Below are positions 52,501 to 63,305 of a stretch of 64,000 bases of DNA, piece after piece; positions within the stretch are counted from its first letter, which is position 1; each line of letters begins with the position of its first letter. The position numbers and the translations under genes were made by a program. Source of the stretch: Omphalotus guepiniiformis (Eukaryota > Basidiomycota > Agaricomycetes > Agaricales > Omphalotaceae); assembly GCA_028554645.1 (NCBI GenBank), contig JAQOOI010000018.1, forward strand, positions 310,001-374,000. Direction: 5' to 3'. Below the pieces are notes generated by a model, which made no database searches, was not told the origin of the DNA, and was given only the letters and a program-made list of their open reading frames with translations.

Positions 52501-53699
52501 AGCTGGTACCAGCTGCTCCTAGCTGGTGTGAGCTGCTGCTATGTGATATGAGATACTATGAGCTGGTGTCAGCTGCTCCTAGCTGCTCCCAGCTGATGCC
52601 AGCTGATGTCAACTGCTGTCATATAATGTGAGCTGCTGATAGATGCTGTGAGTTGGTGCTAGCTACACCTAGCTATGCTATATGGTGCTAGCTGGTGCTA
52701 GCTACTGCTAGATGATGCCAGCTAATATCAGCTGCTGCTATATGGTATGAGCTGCTTATAGCTGCTGCTAGCTCCTCATAGCTGATGTCTGTTGCTGCTA
52801 GCTGCTACTAGCTGATGTCAGCTGATGCTAGCTGCTACCAGCTGATGTCATGTGATGTGAGCTGCTTGCAACTTTTGAGTATTATCCTGGAACTATGCAA
52901 ACTAATATTCAATACTGCACTGGACCTATGGTAAATCAAAATCAATATCTTTCTTGAATTATGCTCACACTATGTAGAACATATATTCATACTTCTGTGG
53001 GATTATGCAAACTATATTGAATACCACTCTGAACTTCTGAAAATTCATTCAATATTAATACTTCCCTAAAATTATAATGATTTTATAAATCACTCTTGAA
53101 TATATTTCTAGGACTATGTAAACCATCATTCAATACTCCTCTAGAGGTATGTATGGTCATGGGAATTTATGTTGATACTATGTAAACCACTTTTAAATGT
53201 ATCTGTGGAATCATGCAAACTGACATTCAATACTTCTGTGGGAGTATGAGGATACTAGCTCACTTACTTATGGATAGATCACTGAAACTATGCAAATCAA
53301 CTTTCAATATTCTTCTGGAACTGTAATGTATTGTTCAGATCAGTATAAAATTGCATGTGTTTTGTTATAATTCTATTATATTATTTCTGCAGATATCTTG
53401 ATTGTAAGGCCTATGCAGTGCAAGACATATAATCCCATATCTATAGTGTAAATCCAGTATATAGCCAAAGAAAATTATAATAATATATTTTTATTATAAG
53501 ATTTTCATAATTCTTGGTGAAATAATAGAAGACTTACACTGTGACAACTTGTCATACTCTCAAGATATCATACCACCCTCTGGAACTTACTGTAGAAGTA
53601 TGGTAGATATATTATAACTCTAAAAAAATCTTATAAAAAATCAGTTTTTAATAAATCTCAAGACTGAAATTAATAATTCTCAAAATATTATCAGCATAT
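49374..53699 (-). repeat. Right terminal inverted repeat of the KDZ transposon
   Basis: Inverted counterpart of 21557-23357, but 4.3 kb long because the AGCT satellite has gained about 2.55 kb (49724-52265). Outer unique zone 52867-53699 and inner zone 49374-49716 align with the left arm with scattered differences. Confidence 0.88.
49717..52866 (-). repeat. AGCT decamer satellite, right arm, with foldback expansion
   Basis: Same 10-bp AGCT periodicity as the left arm. The outer 0.6 kb (52266-52866) is the inverted copy of the left array. The remaining segment begins ACTAGTAGC and ends GCTACTAGT; its strand sense flips near 51540 (CATCAGCT-type before, AGCTGATG-type after), making a large imperfect palindrome. 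Confidence 0.85.
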
Positions 53700-54970
53700 T
53701 TCTTATATAATGCTGTGGGAATTATGCTTTACTGGGCCCAGTGTTTGTACTCAGGTTATACTTCTTGTTTAGGATAGCTCTCAGCTTCTCCTAGGACAGT
53801 ATTCTATCCCATAGTTCCGTCTAAGACCTCCAATTAGAGTGCCTTTATCTTTCATCAAGTTCAGAGGGTTACTGAATTTCAGAGAGATACTCAGATTTAG
53901 AGGGATACTCATTTTCAGTATCTAACTCCTTTTATCATGAGTATTGAGTATCTAGCTCATTTGTGCAGATGTAACTTTGAATCTACTTCCATTATTACAC
54001 AGATTGGCATTTCATCTTAGTGACATTATGTTCACATAGTACTCAATGTACAATATTCCTCTGGTAATACAATCTTCAAGATGGCCCATATTCCCAGCAT
54101 TCAATCTTATAGTGCCAACTTAGTTAGCAAGACCAGCTGGAACTTTTGATCAGTCCAAAGGACTTAGATAGTTGCTCAATTGAAGTGAAACTCCATTAAC
54201 CCCTTGGATTACAGTCAACAACACTTGGTAGAGTCTCTAGTTATTAGAGGGTGGGTCTGACCAACTCAATCTGGTATGGAACATTGAAATTCCAACACAT
54301 CTGAAGAGGCATAACTAGTATCTCTTTGTATAACCCATTGGTCACAGTTGCTTAGCATCAGATTCAGTACTGTAGCAATCACTACACTTAGGTATTGTGA
54401 ATACAAGTATGTTTCATGTCTTAACTAGCAGTCTGGGGTGACTCTAGTCCTTTATGTTCAATTTCCAATGCTTGAACATCCAATATTTACTTCAATCTGA
54501 TAGATTTCAGTACTGAAAGGCTTTTTGATGCAACATCTCCCCTAAAGTAAAATAGGATCGTCCTCGATCATACCAGATTGGCCAAAATCGAGTTAGATAC
54601 AATCATTACAAGCAGATTTGTCATAGAAGCTCATTTTGTACTGTTCAATATCACAATATCACGTCTCACGGGCTGCCATTAGGCAAAACTTTTCTCAATT
54701 GATCGCCAGTCAATACATTTACATCAGCATGTGACAGCAATGTCAGACTTCGGCGAAACCCGCAATCTGCTTCTGTTGAAGTTTCGACTTAAACATCTTC
54801 CCGATTACTCTACTGGTTCATTTCTTTCAGCATGCAATCTCACTCTCTGGTTACATCAGGCAAAGCCGACTTTGTTTATTTTACCGCCCTGGGGGCTAAA
54901 CCGTTCAAAGCTCAATGCTTGCTGTCTCAAATATACAGTAAGTATCTTTTCAGATCTGTTTCTATGCTGT
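53700..54970 (-). mobile_element. Gypsy D fragment: 3' LTR, polypurine tract and leader
   Basis: The LTR right end GATGCAACA at 54535 is followed by TCTCCCCTAAAG (polypurine tract on the minus strand) and a hairpin GATCG-TCCT-CGATC (54556-54569), the same layout as in Gypsy B. Upstream, LTR sequence shares motifs with LTR A (GGGTGGGTCTGACCA; a TAGTCC..CTTTAT stretch). The leader resembles that of accessory gene 1 up to a donor-like AGTAAGTATC near 54950. No coding exons follow; the element is truncated there. The LTR left end is not resolved and may be cut by the KDZ transposon. Confidence 0.65.
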
Positions 54971-55067
54971 TAAATAGTGGAAAATAAAAATCTTGACGAT
55001 AGCATCCCTAGACCTATTGATACATATCAAGCTGAAGCAGATTAGGCTGTTTCACATCATATCAGAT

Positions 55068-55345
55068 GCTCTCGTGCACTATTGTCACTCACTCAGATGC
55101 TCTCGTGCGCTATTGTCACTCACTCAGATGCTCTTGCGCACTATCTCAGTTGCTCTCGCACGCTATCGTCACTCACTCAGATGCTCTTGCGCACTATCTC
55201 AGTTGCTCTCGCATGCTATCGTCACTCACTCAGATGCTCTTGCGCACTATCTCAGTTGCTCTCGCACGCTATTGTCACTCACTCAGATGTGCTATCGTTA
55301 CTCACTCAGGTGTACTATTGTCACTCACCTAGTTGCTCTCATGTG
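55068..55345. repeat. 53-bp minisatellite
   Basis: About three full 53-bp units (offsets near 55151, 55204 and 55257), flanked by partial units. Each unit consists of two related halves containing ACTCACTCAGATGCTCT and TATCTCAGTTGCTCTCGC. All three plus-strand frames are partly open, but this follows from the repeat; I do not call a gene. Confidence 0.8.
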
Positions 55346-55360
55346 CCATTGCCAGTGAGC

Positions 55361-55740
55361 AATCTAAGCAAGTAATATGTCAAGGAGTGTAGTGACATTA
55401 GTGCTATCAGCTAAATCAGAGCAATCTAAGCAAGTAATATGTAAAGGAGTGTAGTGAAATCAGTCACAAACTATTAGGATGCTATAAGCTAAATCAGTTC
55501 AAGTAATATGTAAAGGAGTGTAGTACAACTAGACACATACTGTTATGATACTATAAGCCAAATCAGAGCAACTAGAGGAGGCAATATATAAATGAGTGTA
55601 GTAACATCAGAGATTAAATATAATGCTATATGCTAGATCAGAGCAATCAGAGCAAGTAATACATAAATGGATGTAGTTCAACTGAAAAGAACTATTATGG
55701 CTAAAGGTCAATCAGAGTAAGTAATATGTACAAAACCAGA
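55361..55740. repeat. Degenerate tandem repeats
   Basis: Five or so decayed units of roughly 60-75 bp with recurring AAGCAAGTAATATGTAAAGG and GAGTGTAGT..CTATAAGC motifs. No ORF. The following stretch to about 56040 shows nothing recognisable. Confidence 0.6.
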
Positions 55741-56039
55741 AGTGGGATAATGATTCCAATAAAGATGAGTAGATTTTCACATTACTATTTGTTATAAAGT
55801 GCACTAGTGACTAGAAAGACTGAGTGCTCCACAAACTAGACTAAAAGGCAACTATGTTAGGATCTGCATTACTTCCTAGCCTTGTTTAAGCAGTTCAGTT
55901 GTTAAGTTGCCACATCCTAACACTATTGGGTAACCAATGTGTGGAGTTGTTGCCATCCAAAGGTTTAAACCATTCCAGAAAGAAAGCCTCATTGAGTGAC
56001 ATGACCACACCTGATGATTAGAAAGGTAACAACTCATTC

Positions 56040-56515
56040 ATCGAGTTTTACGCTAGTTCAATTGCGAGGTAAGCAAATCACACTTGCATCGTAAAATGCC
56101 TGACAATTCGGTCAGGTGTTTGCCCTATTGTGTGTGCGTCATTGGCACTGTGTGCCCAGGCATCGTACACCTGTGAAGTCGCTGGCAATATAGCCGCACC
56201 TGGGTTTTCACCCGCGAAGTCACTGGCAATATGGCTGTGCAACCCTATGGACATTTTTTACTCTTTCTATTGGACTTTCATTGTTTAGACATGGACATCT
56301 CAGACAAATAATCTTTTATTTGTACACTGGTTTCATATTTTCAGATAGATAGGCAGATGGCAAGCGAGACAGAAGGTCTTACACCTCTTGCTCTCACTTG
56401 TCTGTCTGCAGATATGTAGTATCAGTATCGTATACTTCTTGGACTCACTCATACGTGTGTAGTTGTGATACTAGTGTTACATTCGAATCGCAATTCCATC
56501 ATAGTCACTATTCAA
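56040..56515 (+). repeat. Terminal region of DIRS-like element with hairpin
   Basis: Similar sequence occurs at 63306-63801 (plus) and, more diverged, at about 59990-60450 (minus). It contains a hairpin at about 56095-56120 (GCCTGAC..GTCAGGT, with wobble pairs) and twice the motif GAAGTC(G/A)CTGGCAATA. Confidence 0.7.
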
Positions 56516-56519
56516 TAAT

Positions 56520-57775
56520 ATGCCCAATGAATCCCAAACTCAGTCAGGAGCAACAGCACAAGGATCCTCAGATGCTACCCCTGCAGGCATCCGTCAGTCT
56601 GCTGGACCAGATGAGCATCAGCCCAAAGGACTCGATTTCAATAACGAAGCAGTCGCTCGAGTCAAGGCTATCATCGAGGCCTATCGCCAAGGGCAGATCA
56701 GTAAAGCAGATGCAATGCGAGACATTACTATCAACATCATTGAGCTCCACATCGGTGGTGAAGAGGACTGTACCCGCATTATTGGAACATATATGGAACA
56801 CATTGACAGCATTGACAACGAACAGAGAGAAGCGGAAGGTCATGGAGTTAACGCAGGAGGAGCCGCCCCTATTGGTGAAGAGAATGAGGATGGAGCACCT
56901 CAGTCAGGAGACAATGAAGTCGAAAACCAGCCTCATAGGCTGTCTGTCCGACTGACCACACAGAGGAGAGAGCAACGCTCAAGATCCTCATTCCCGGAAG
57001 ACTCTTATCCAGAGATTAAGCGCCAAAAGGTTGACAAAAGTCTCTTTCCATGGGTTGTCAAGGATATCCTCCGATCAGCGACCTTGTCTCCCCACAAATG
57101 GCGTACCCTCGAGCTCGTCCAAAACTATTCACAGAACATCAAGTTTAGTAAACAGCGGGTTACGACAGCATTCACCTGTCCCAGCTACCCTGACGCAGAA
57201 TGGGGACCCTTATTGGAAGGGAGAGCAGCCAACTTCGACGTTGTGCTTGGGAGCTTGCACTCCGCAGTCATCAGTAAAGAACGGGTTGAAAAGCTTGGGG
57301 ACCGAATCGAGTTGTGAGTTGCTGGTGAACCTGACATCATCAAGAGTGTTAAGACACAGGGAGACTGTACCGTCGAGCCGTTCTCTTTTTGAGGAGATGA
57401 ACTTGATGCATGGCATGAACACATCACTTTTTTGTTCTCCGCTATCACTCCCTCTATCCACGGTTGTGTCATATCCTACGACAAGGCCGCTCGAAAATAC
57501 ATTGGTAGCCAACGTGACCTCTCACTTGAAGACATACCCAGTATCCTCCATCTTAAAACAGCACATATTGACACCTATAAAGTTGGCGTGCACAAAGGAG
57601 AAGGTTCCAGCTCGAAGAGAAATTGAAAGATTGGGGAGGCAAACCCTTGTCGCAAGTGGGATGCCAATCTTTGCAAGCTTGGAGGAAGATGCAAGTATCC
57701 TCATATCTGCTCCAGATGCTATCAAACAGGACATATGTCCGCCAATTGTCAGCAGGGAGAGAAAGGAAGTGGGGA
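56520..57775 (+). pseudogene. DIRS-like element 1 gag-like protein, three in-frame TGA stops
   Basis: First open part 56520-57317 (265 codons, MPNESQTQSG start; hydrophilic N-terminal half). The same frame continues after TGA codons at 57315-57317, 57390-57392 and 57624-57626 and ends with Cys-rich zinc motifs, including a CCHC knuckle (CSRCYQTGHMSANC). All three stops are TGA, consistent with lost Trp codons (for example in DELDAWHEH context). Confidence 0.7.
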
Positions 57776-59667
57776 GGCCAAGAGGAAGTGAGGGGAGTGT
57801 AGAGTTGCCGAAGTACAGGAGGGGGTTTGGATGGTTTGTGGGGGAAAGGGTTTATAGTAGGATGACAAGATGGACAGAGGTAGAGAAGGAGTTACCATGC
57901 CCAGCAAAGGAGGAGTTTTCCAACCACGCAGCAGTAAACATGATCAACACACACCCAGAGCTGTTCAAAATTGTCACACCAATCAAAGCAGACGTGATAA
58001 AAGCACTCTGCGTGACGCATCCCAACCAGAGCTTCGTTAATTCAGTCTGTAGAGGATTTAAGGATGGTTTTTGGCTGTGGGCGTCAACAAAACATCTACA
58101 GGGTTACTCCGAGACTTGGGACAACTCCTGGATGCCACCGCGGTCTAACAATGAGCGTAACTTCCTTCACGAACAACGTGACACCGACGTTGCCAAAGGA
58201 TATTTTTCACCACCATTTGGACCAGACCTCTTGCCAGGAATGTACAGCTCCCCGATACATGCAGTACCTAAACCAAAATCCAATAAATTTTGGTTAGTGG
58301 TAAACCAAAGCGCTGGGTTATATGCACCCAACTCCATAATCGCACACAAGGATATTAAAGGTGCCCCTCTGGACACCATCCAACAACTAGGTGCTGTGTT
58401 GCTAGAATATCGACGCATACATGGAAACCATGTAACGCTTTGCATGTTTAAGTCAGACGTGCAAGGAGCATATCGACTTTGCCTCATGCACCCCTTGTGG
58501 CAGATAAAACAGATTGTGACCTCCAATCTTTCTACAGCTGAAGAAATCCAACAAGGCTTTACTCCTCCGGCCATACGAAACGTAGACCGCAACAACGCTT
58601 TTGGAAATAGAAGTGGCAGTAGAGTGTTTATATCGTTCAATGGGTTAGTGACATGGGTGGCAAGAAACGTTGAAGGTATCACAGATCTTTTCACGTATGT
58701 TGATGAAGACTACGGTTTCCTTCCTGACGGAGACTTCTCATACTATGAGCCTTACAAGGAATGGTATCCGACCAGTCAGACAAGGCTTCTTCAACTTTGG
58801 GACAAGCTAGGCATACCTCACAAGAAGCCAAAACAGGTCCACAGCCTCGTCCTCCAAATTATCAGTTTTGATGTTGACCCGAACGAGATGTTGGTGTCAA
58901 TGTCTACCGAGGCGAAAAACAAACTAATTGAGGCCCTTCACTAGTTTCTAAAGGCAAGACGACGCACCTTGCATGCGTTTCAACAAATCGCCGGATGGTC
59001 CAACTGGGCTTTCAACATCCATCCATTGCTGAAACCAGGCCTATGTCATGTTTACGAAAAGATGAAGAGGAAGTCCAAGCCATTCGCTGAAATCGCAATC
59101 AGTAAAGAAGTTAAAGATGACGTAGGATGGATGATAGAAAAGCTGGAATCATCCTCAGGGGTGTTCTTCTTTGACTCTTTGCAGTGGTAAGAAAAGGAAG
59201 CGGATCTCGTGATCTATTGTGACGCGTCACTCAAAGGATTAGGTTTTTGGATTCCTGAGCGACAGCTGGGTTTCTGTTCTCCATCTCCTACCAAACCTCT
59301 CATTGACAACATCTTCTTCTTTGAAGCTTTATGTATCATCTCGTCACTCTATCATGTCTGTTCAGACGCTGCCTTCACCCCCACGGAATTCAAGCGGGTT
59401 CTTATTTATTCAGACAGTATGAATTTGGTTGACATCTTCAACTCACTTCGAGCCTTACCGGCATACAACCCACTCCTTAAATTCGCAGTTGACATTCTCC
59501 TAGAGTTCAACCTCAACTTGCATGTTCTACACATGCCTGGAGAACACAATCAAGTGGCTGACGTGTTGTCTCGTTTTGACTCCCATTGTGCCTACCCCAT
59601 CCAGCCAAATCTCATTATTTCATCTTTCATACCCCCTCAAATCACGCTGGGGGCATTCAAAAAATGA
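57776..59667 (+). pseudogene. DIRS-like element 1 reverse transcriptase - RNase H, two in-frame stops
   Basis: One frame from about 57776 to 59667 with stops TAG at 58942-58944 and TAA at 59188-59190. RT blocks: MYSSPIHAVPKP, the catalytic Asp in FKSDVQGAYR, and the YxDD box altered to YVDE (TYVDEDYGF); thumb-like LLQLWDKLGIPHKK. RNase H: VIYCDASLKG, FFFEAL, YSDSMN, HNQVADVLSR. Upstream of 57776 the long open frame overlaps gag and is probably not translated. Inactive copy. Confidence 0.8.
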
Positions 59668-59830
59668 ATTTCACCATTTCAGCGGGATCAAGGCAGCCTA
59701 CACGTGAGCCTTGGACCCGTGAACGTTTGGTTCATGAACGTTCAGTAGCCTTAGAAATGGCAATTGATTCCTCAACCCGGACAACATATACATCGGCTCT
59801 CAATTCCTATATCACTTGGACTGTCAGCCT
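59664..59830 (+). pseudogene. Tyrosine recombinase N-terminal fragment (element 1)
   Basis: Starts MNFTISAGSRQPTREPW and continues through ALNSYIT, matching the start of the recombinase at 61625-61230; truncated at about 59818. Only the SAM-like DNA-binding N-terminus remains, with no catalytic residues. Confidence 0.75.
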
Positions 59831-59904
59831 GCATCACAGGATGCAGATAGGAACGAATTCAGTTTTGACGGCAGACTTGGACATACTTAGGATCTTCATT
59901 TAGT

Positions 59905-61640
59905 TAATCCCCGGCGGGCAACCATACATTGATAGTCCGAGCGCAACGTGTATCTGCGCCGGCACCAAAAATAAAAAAGGGAAATACATGGGAGGGTGGG
60001 TAACGAAATCTGTACGGCTTCATACAAAAATGAATAAGTCCAAAGTGTAGTCCGTATGAAATACAACATACCTGCAGACGAACGAGTGAAGACAAGGAGT
60101 GGTGAGACTCTTGTCTTACTGTTCGTCTGCCTATCTACATGAAAATGAAACATGGGGAGAAAGAAACTTTGTCCGAAAAGTCCAAGACGAAATGTAAGAC
60201 GAAATGTTCAAATTTGCACAGCCGTATTGCCATGACTCCGCGGGCATACGATGCCATTTTTGTGGCACATGGTGCTCACGACGCGGCACACGGTGCCAGT
60301 TTACGCGGCATACGATGCCCGGCAGCAAGTGCCCACGTACGTGACCCACGGTAGGGTCTAACGCCTGACACGGTCAGGCGTTGTAAGGGTTTGTTGGCTA
60401 ATTGATGCTCACCTTGCGATTGAACTAGCGTAAAATTTCTTTTAAACTCGACCAATCGCTGTAGTTCTCCGTGAGACTCGCACGCGTTTAGCCCGAAGCA
60501 TCGCCCCGGCGGGCAACCATACATTGATAGTCCGAGCGCAACGTGTATCTGCGCCGTAATGGCTAATGAGAAGGAAGGATGTAGATGCAATTGAAAGTGG
60601 TAGGATAGACGTTGTATTACGAGGCGGATGGTGCTTCTCTGAATAAAAAAGCCTGTAGCATGACAGGGTTCTTTCGAATATAGATTTTAAAGGCCTCGGA
60701 TGACCACCTGCCCACACCTTGTATGATGTGAGGTAAAATTCCCAACTCTGCCAGTGCAGTCGCACCACCAGCGCGCATGGACTGACCAGCGATGTTGGAA
60801 TCAGGAAAGAAGCTTCGTAGACGCGATATAAACCAGGAGCGAGTTGGTGTCACTCCTGAGGACGTCAGCCAAAGATTGGGGTGAAGAGGAAATTGTTTGT
60901 CGCGTGAACGGACGTAAGCGACGAACGCCGGATATGGGTCAATGATGCTAGGAAAAGCAGGATGTTTACGTATGACAGGCCTATTTCCCTCGAAGAGAGG
61001 ATCTGCCTTATGAGACGGAAGTTCGAAGCTAAAGGCATGGTCAAGCCACTGAACCGAAGAACGTTTGGTGACTTTCCTGAGGTTCTGTAACTTCTTAGTA
61101 TCTGGCATACTTAGCTCCGCGAGACGCAGCAAGCCATGAAAGCCAGTCAGGATCATAGCTCGAAAGAGCATATTGTCGTGATCCGTAGAGCCTCGCAGTT
61201 TGGTGACTACGACTGACAAGTCGTCAATACTAAGTGGCAGTTTTTCGCTTCACGGGGCTACTGTAGAGTCGTTTACACCCCTTCAGCGTGCGTGACACAA
61301 GAAGCTGTTTGCGAACAGCACGGATGTTAGGGAAATGGGGCTCTAGTTGATTACAGATCCCTGAAAGGTAGGAGTCCACGGTGCGAGGCTCTACGTGGCG
61401 TGACATGTAGACGGCAAAGAAAGAGAGTGTGTCCTCAGTAGGCTCAATTGGGAAATGGTGTAGATTGCAGAAAGTTATATATGAGTTTAACGCCGAGGTA
61501 TAGGTTGATCTCGTAGAAGAGTCAATTGCCATACCCAGCGCCACGGCACGTTCGTGTACCAGGCGTTGCATGGTCCAGGCCTCCCTAACAGGCTGCCGTG
61601 ACCGTGCAGAGACCGTAAAGCTCATTTTTTGACTGCCCCC
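59905..61640 (-). mobile_element. DIRS-like element 2 (minus strand), recombinase end only
   Basis: Contains a minus-strand tyrosine recombinase and terminal sequences. A 52-bp sequence starting CCCCGGCGGGCAACC is present twice as direct repeat (59909-59960 and 60504-60555); a diverged inverted copy lies near 63196-63245. Between the two repeats is the terminal region with a perfect hairpin at 60360-60382. The RT half is missing. Confidence 0.65.
60617..61625 (-). pseudogene. Tyrosine recombinase (element 2), one frameshift
   Basis: N-terminal half 61230-61625 and C-terminal half 60617-61219 are in different frames; an extra base in a T5 run (61241-61245, plus strand) explains it, since removing one gives KRKLPLSIDDL as in element 3. 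Catalytic landmarks: Arg in GFHGLLRLAEL, Arg in GQSMRAGG (the usual HxxR His is Gln), and Tyr in FKIYIR. Similar fungal proteins are annotated as phage-integrase-like recombinases of DIRS/Ngaro elements. Confidence 0.85.
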
Positions 61641-62229
61641 AGCGCTTCTCGAGGGGGTTGAAATGCTGCAACCGAAAGTTGTGGTTGTATGGACATGGCG
61701 AGTATGGAATTACCCGTGACTAATGCACAGTGAGATTGGGCAAACTATTGTACTCTGTCTTCACCTGCAATCTACAGACAGAATGTAAAAAATTACATTT
61801 CTTACAAAAAATGTGTTTTTTTCTTGAATTTAAAAAACATGTTAAATACATGCCATTTGTTTATCCCCCTAGAATATCTTATGCTTATGGTGTTTTTATA
61901 ATAAGCTTCAAAATAATTCCTAACCCAGCCCTACCAGTGGAATGGAGCACAGAAACGAGGGGCAGAATGAGCCTCAGGCAAGGACAGACTGAGTGAACTG
62001 GAGGCCAGCTTAACTGACCACGGAGCGCAAAAACAAGAGGGGAGAAACGCTGACTAATCAGGTCTCGGGCAATGACAACTGACTTAACCGGAGGCCAGCT
62101 TAACTGGCCATAGTGTGCAAAAACGAGGGCAGAGAAAATGCTGACTAATATACACTTATTTAAGGTCGCTCCGATCAAACTGGAGGCCCGCTTAACCATC
62201 AAATTTTTGGCTGGATGGTGCCGCCATAA
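61640..62229. repeat. Spacer with about 109-bp direct repeats
   Basis: At 61955-62190 a unit containing GGAGGCCAGCTTAACTG, GCAAAAACGAG and GCTGACTAAT recurs about two and a half times. The segment before it is A+T-rich with nothing recognised. Confidence 0.6.
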
Positions 62230-63061
62230 GAACGAATTCTTGTTACACTCCAAATTCGTAACTTTTTGTAACCTACACCGCTTCCCAATCGAACCTACAG
62301 CGGATACTCTTTTATTCTTCACTGTATACATGTCACGTCACGTCGAACCTCATACCGTCGACTTGTATCTCTCAGGTATATGCAACCAGTTGGGACCTCA
62401 TTTCCCTAACATTTGCACCATCCAGAAGAATCTTCTGGTTTCCAGAACTCTGAAGGGTTGCAAACGACTCTATAGTCAACCAGTCAAGAGAAAACTCCCA
62501 CTCACAGTCGACGACTTAACACTGGTAGTAAACAGGTTGCGTGGATCCACAAATCACGATGATCTCCTCTTCAGGTCAATGATCCTCACAGGGTTCCATG
62601 GCCTCTTTCAACTGGCTGAACTTAGCATGCCTGATGTGAAGAAGCATAGAAATTTACAAAAGCTCACACCACGATCATCAGTACGATGGTTTGACCACAC
62701 GTACGGTTTCGACTTGCCGTCACATAAAGCCAATCCACTTTTTGAAGGCAGTCGTCCTGTTATTCACCGTCATCCCGCCTTTCTTGAAATCATTGATCCA
62801 TTCCCTCCTTTCATCGCGTACCTACGTTCTCGTGACAAGTTATTCCCTCTCCACCTGAACCTGTGAATGAGATCATCGGGCTCTGTACCAACCAGATCAT
62901 GGTTCATTTCAAAGTTATGTCGGTTCTTCCCAGACTCCAATATTGCAGGGCAGTCCATGTGTGCTGGCGGTGCGACTGCTCTAGCGGAGCTTGGAGTCTT
63001 ACCACACTTCATCCAAGCCATCGGACGATGGTCGTCAGAAGCTTTCAAGATCTATATTTGA
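62230..63061 (+). pseudogene. Tyrosine recombinase (element 3), truncated and mutated
   Basis: Lacks the N-terminus; readable from about 62258 (FVTFCNLHRFPIEP). An in-frame TGA at 62864-62866 sits where the paralogue has Trp. Both catalytic arginines are changed: LLRLAEL has become LFQLAEL and QSMRAGG has become QSMCAGG. The Tyr-containing FKIYI remains but is followed by a stop. Clearly dead. Confidence 0.8.
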
Positions 63062-63305
63062 AAAAATCCAGTTCTACTGCAATCTTTCCTATTCCATGAT
63101 GTTCCCTCAACGGTCTAGCACCACGCCAATGTTTCCACTTTCAATTGCAACTACTCCACTACCACTTCCTTAATCTTTTTCAGTAGCCATTACAGCACAC
63201 ATACACGTTGCGCTAGGTTTATAATTCATGGTTGCCCTTCTGGGGTGATGCTGCGGGCTACATGAGTGCAAACATACGGAGTGATTGGAGCGATTGGTCA
63301 AGTTT
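63062..63305 (+). other. Tail of DIRS-like element 3
   Basis: Remnant recombinase 3' end, then an inverted diverged copy of the 52-bp terminal sequence (around 63196-63245, CACGTTGCGCT). No gene. Confidence 0.45.

Larger units (their letters stand above)
21557..53699. mobile_element. Large KDZ-class DNA transposon carrying TET/JBP and HMG-like genes, with nested Gypsy B
   Basis: Both ends carry the same sequence in inverted orientation, starting ATATGCTGATAATATT at 21557 and ending with its complement at 53699. Removing Gypsy B and one 5-bp duplication leaves about 17.05 kb. Cargo from left to right: HMG-like gene (minus), unknown gene (minus), TET/JBP gene (plus), small basic protein gene (plus), KDZ transposase (minus). 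KDZ transposons with TET/JBP genes are known from mushroom genomes. I found no clean target duplication (TGTTCTAC left versus TTCTTATA right). The two autonomous functions are damaged here. Confidence 0.85.
56040..59900 (+). mobile_element. DIRS-like (tyrosine recombinase) retrotransposon 1, decayed
   Basis: Order: terminal region (56040-56515), gag-like ORF, RT-RNase H, beginning of tyrosine recombinase. The recombinase frame overlaps the RNase H stop by ATGA at 59664 and is cut off at about 59818 by unrelated sequence. There is no integrase or LTR pair, as expected for DIRS/Ngaro-type elements; no methyltransferase domain was noticed. Several in-frame stops make it inactive. Confidence 0.8.

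Noticed and set aside
49730..52860. AGCT satellite as a centromeric or telomeric repeat
   Set aside because: It is bounded by transposon inverted-repeat sequence on both sides and mirrored in the other arm, so it belongs to the transposon.
21549..53707. 8-bp target duplication for the KDZ transposon
   Set aside because: The flanks TGTTCTAC and TTCTTATA do not match; the ends may be trimmed or the flanks rearranged.
54731..54973. 80-codon ORF in the Gypsy D leader
   Set aside because: Lies where other families have only the untranslated leader of accessory gene 1; no similarity to exon 1.
55066..55375. Three overlapping ORFs of 88-121 codons
   Set aside because: Produced by the 53-bp minisatellite; no start context or conserved residues.
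57031..57775. N-terminal 250 codons of the long DIRS-like RT ORF
   Set aside because: This part overlaps the gag-like frame, which has the better coding signal (zinc knuckle in frame); only the part from about 57776 resembles RT.
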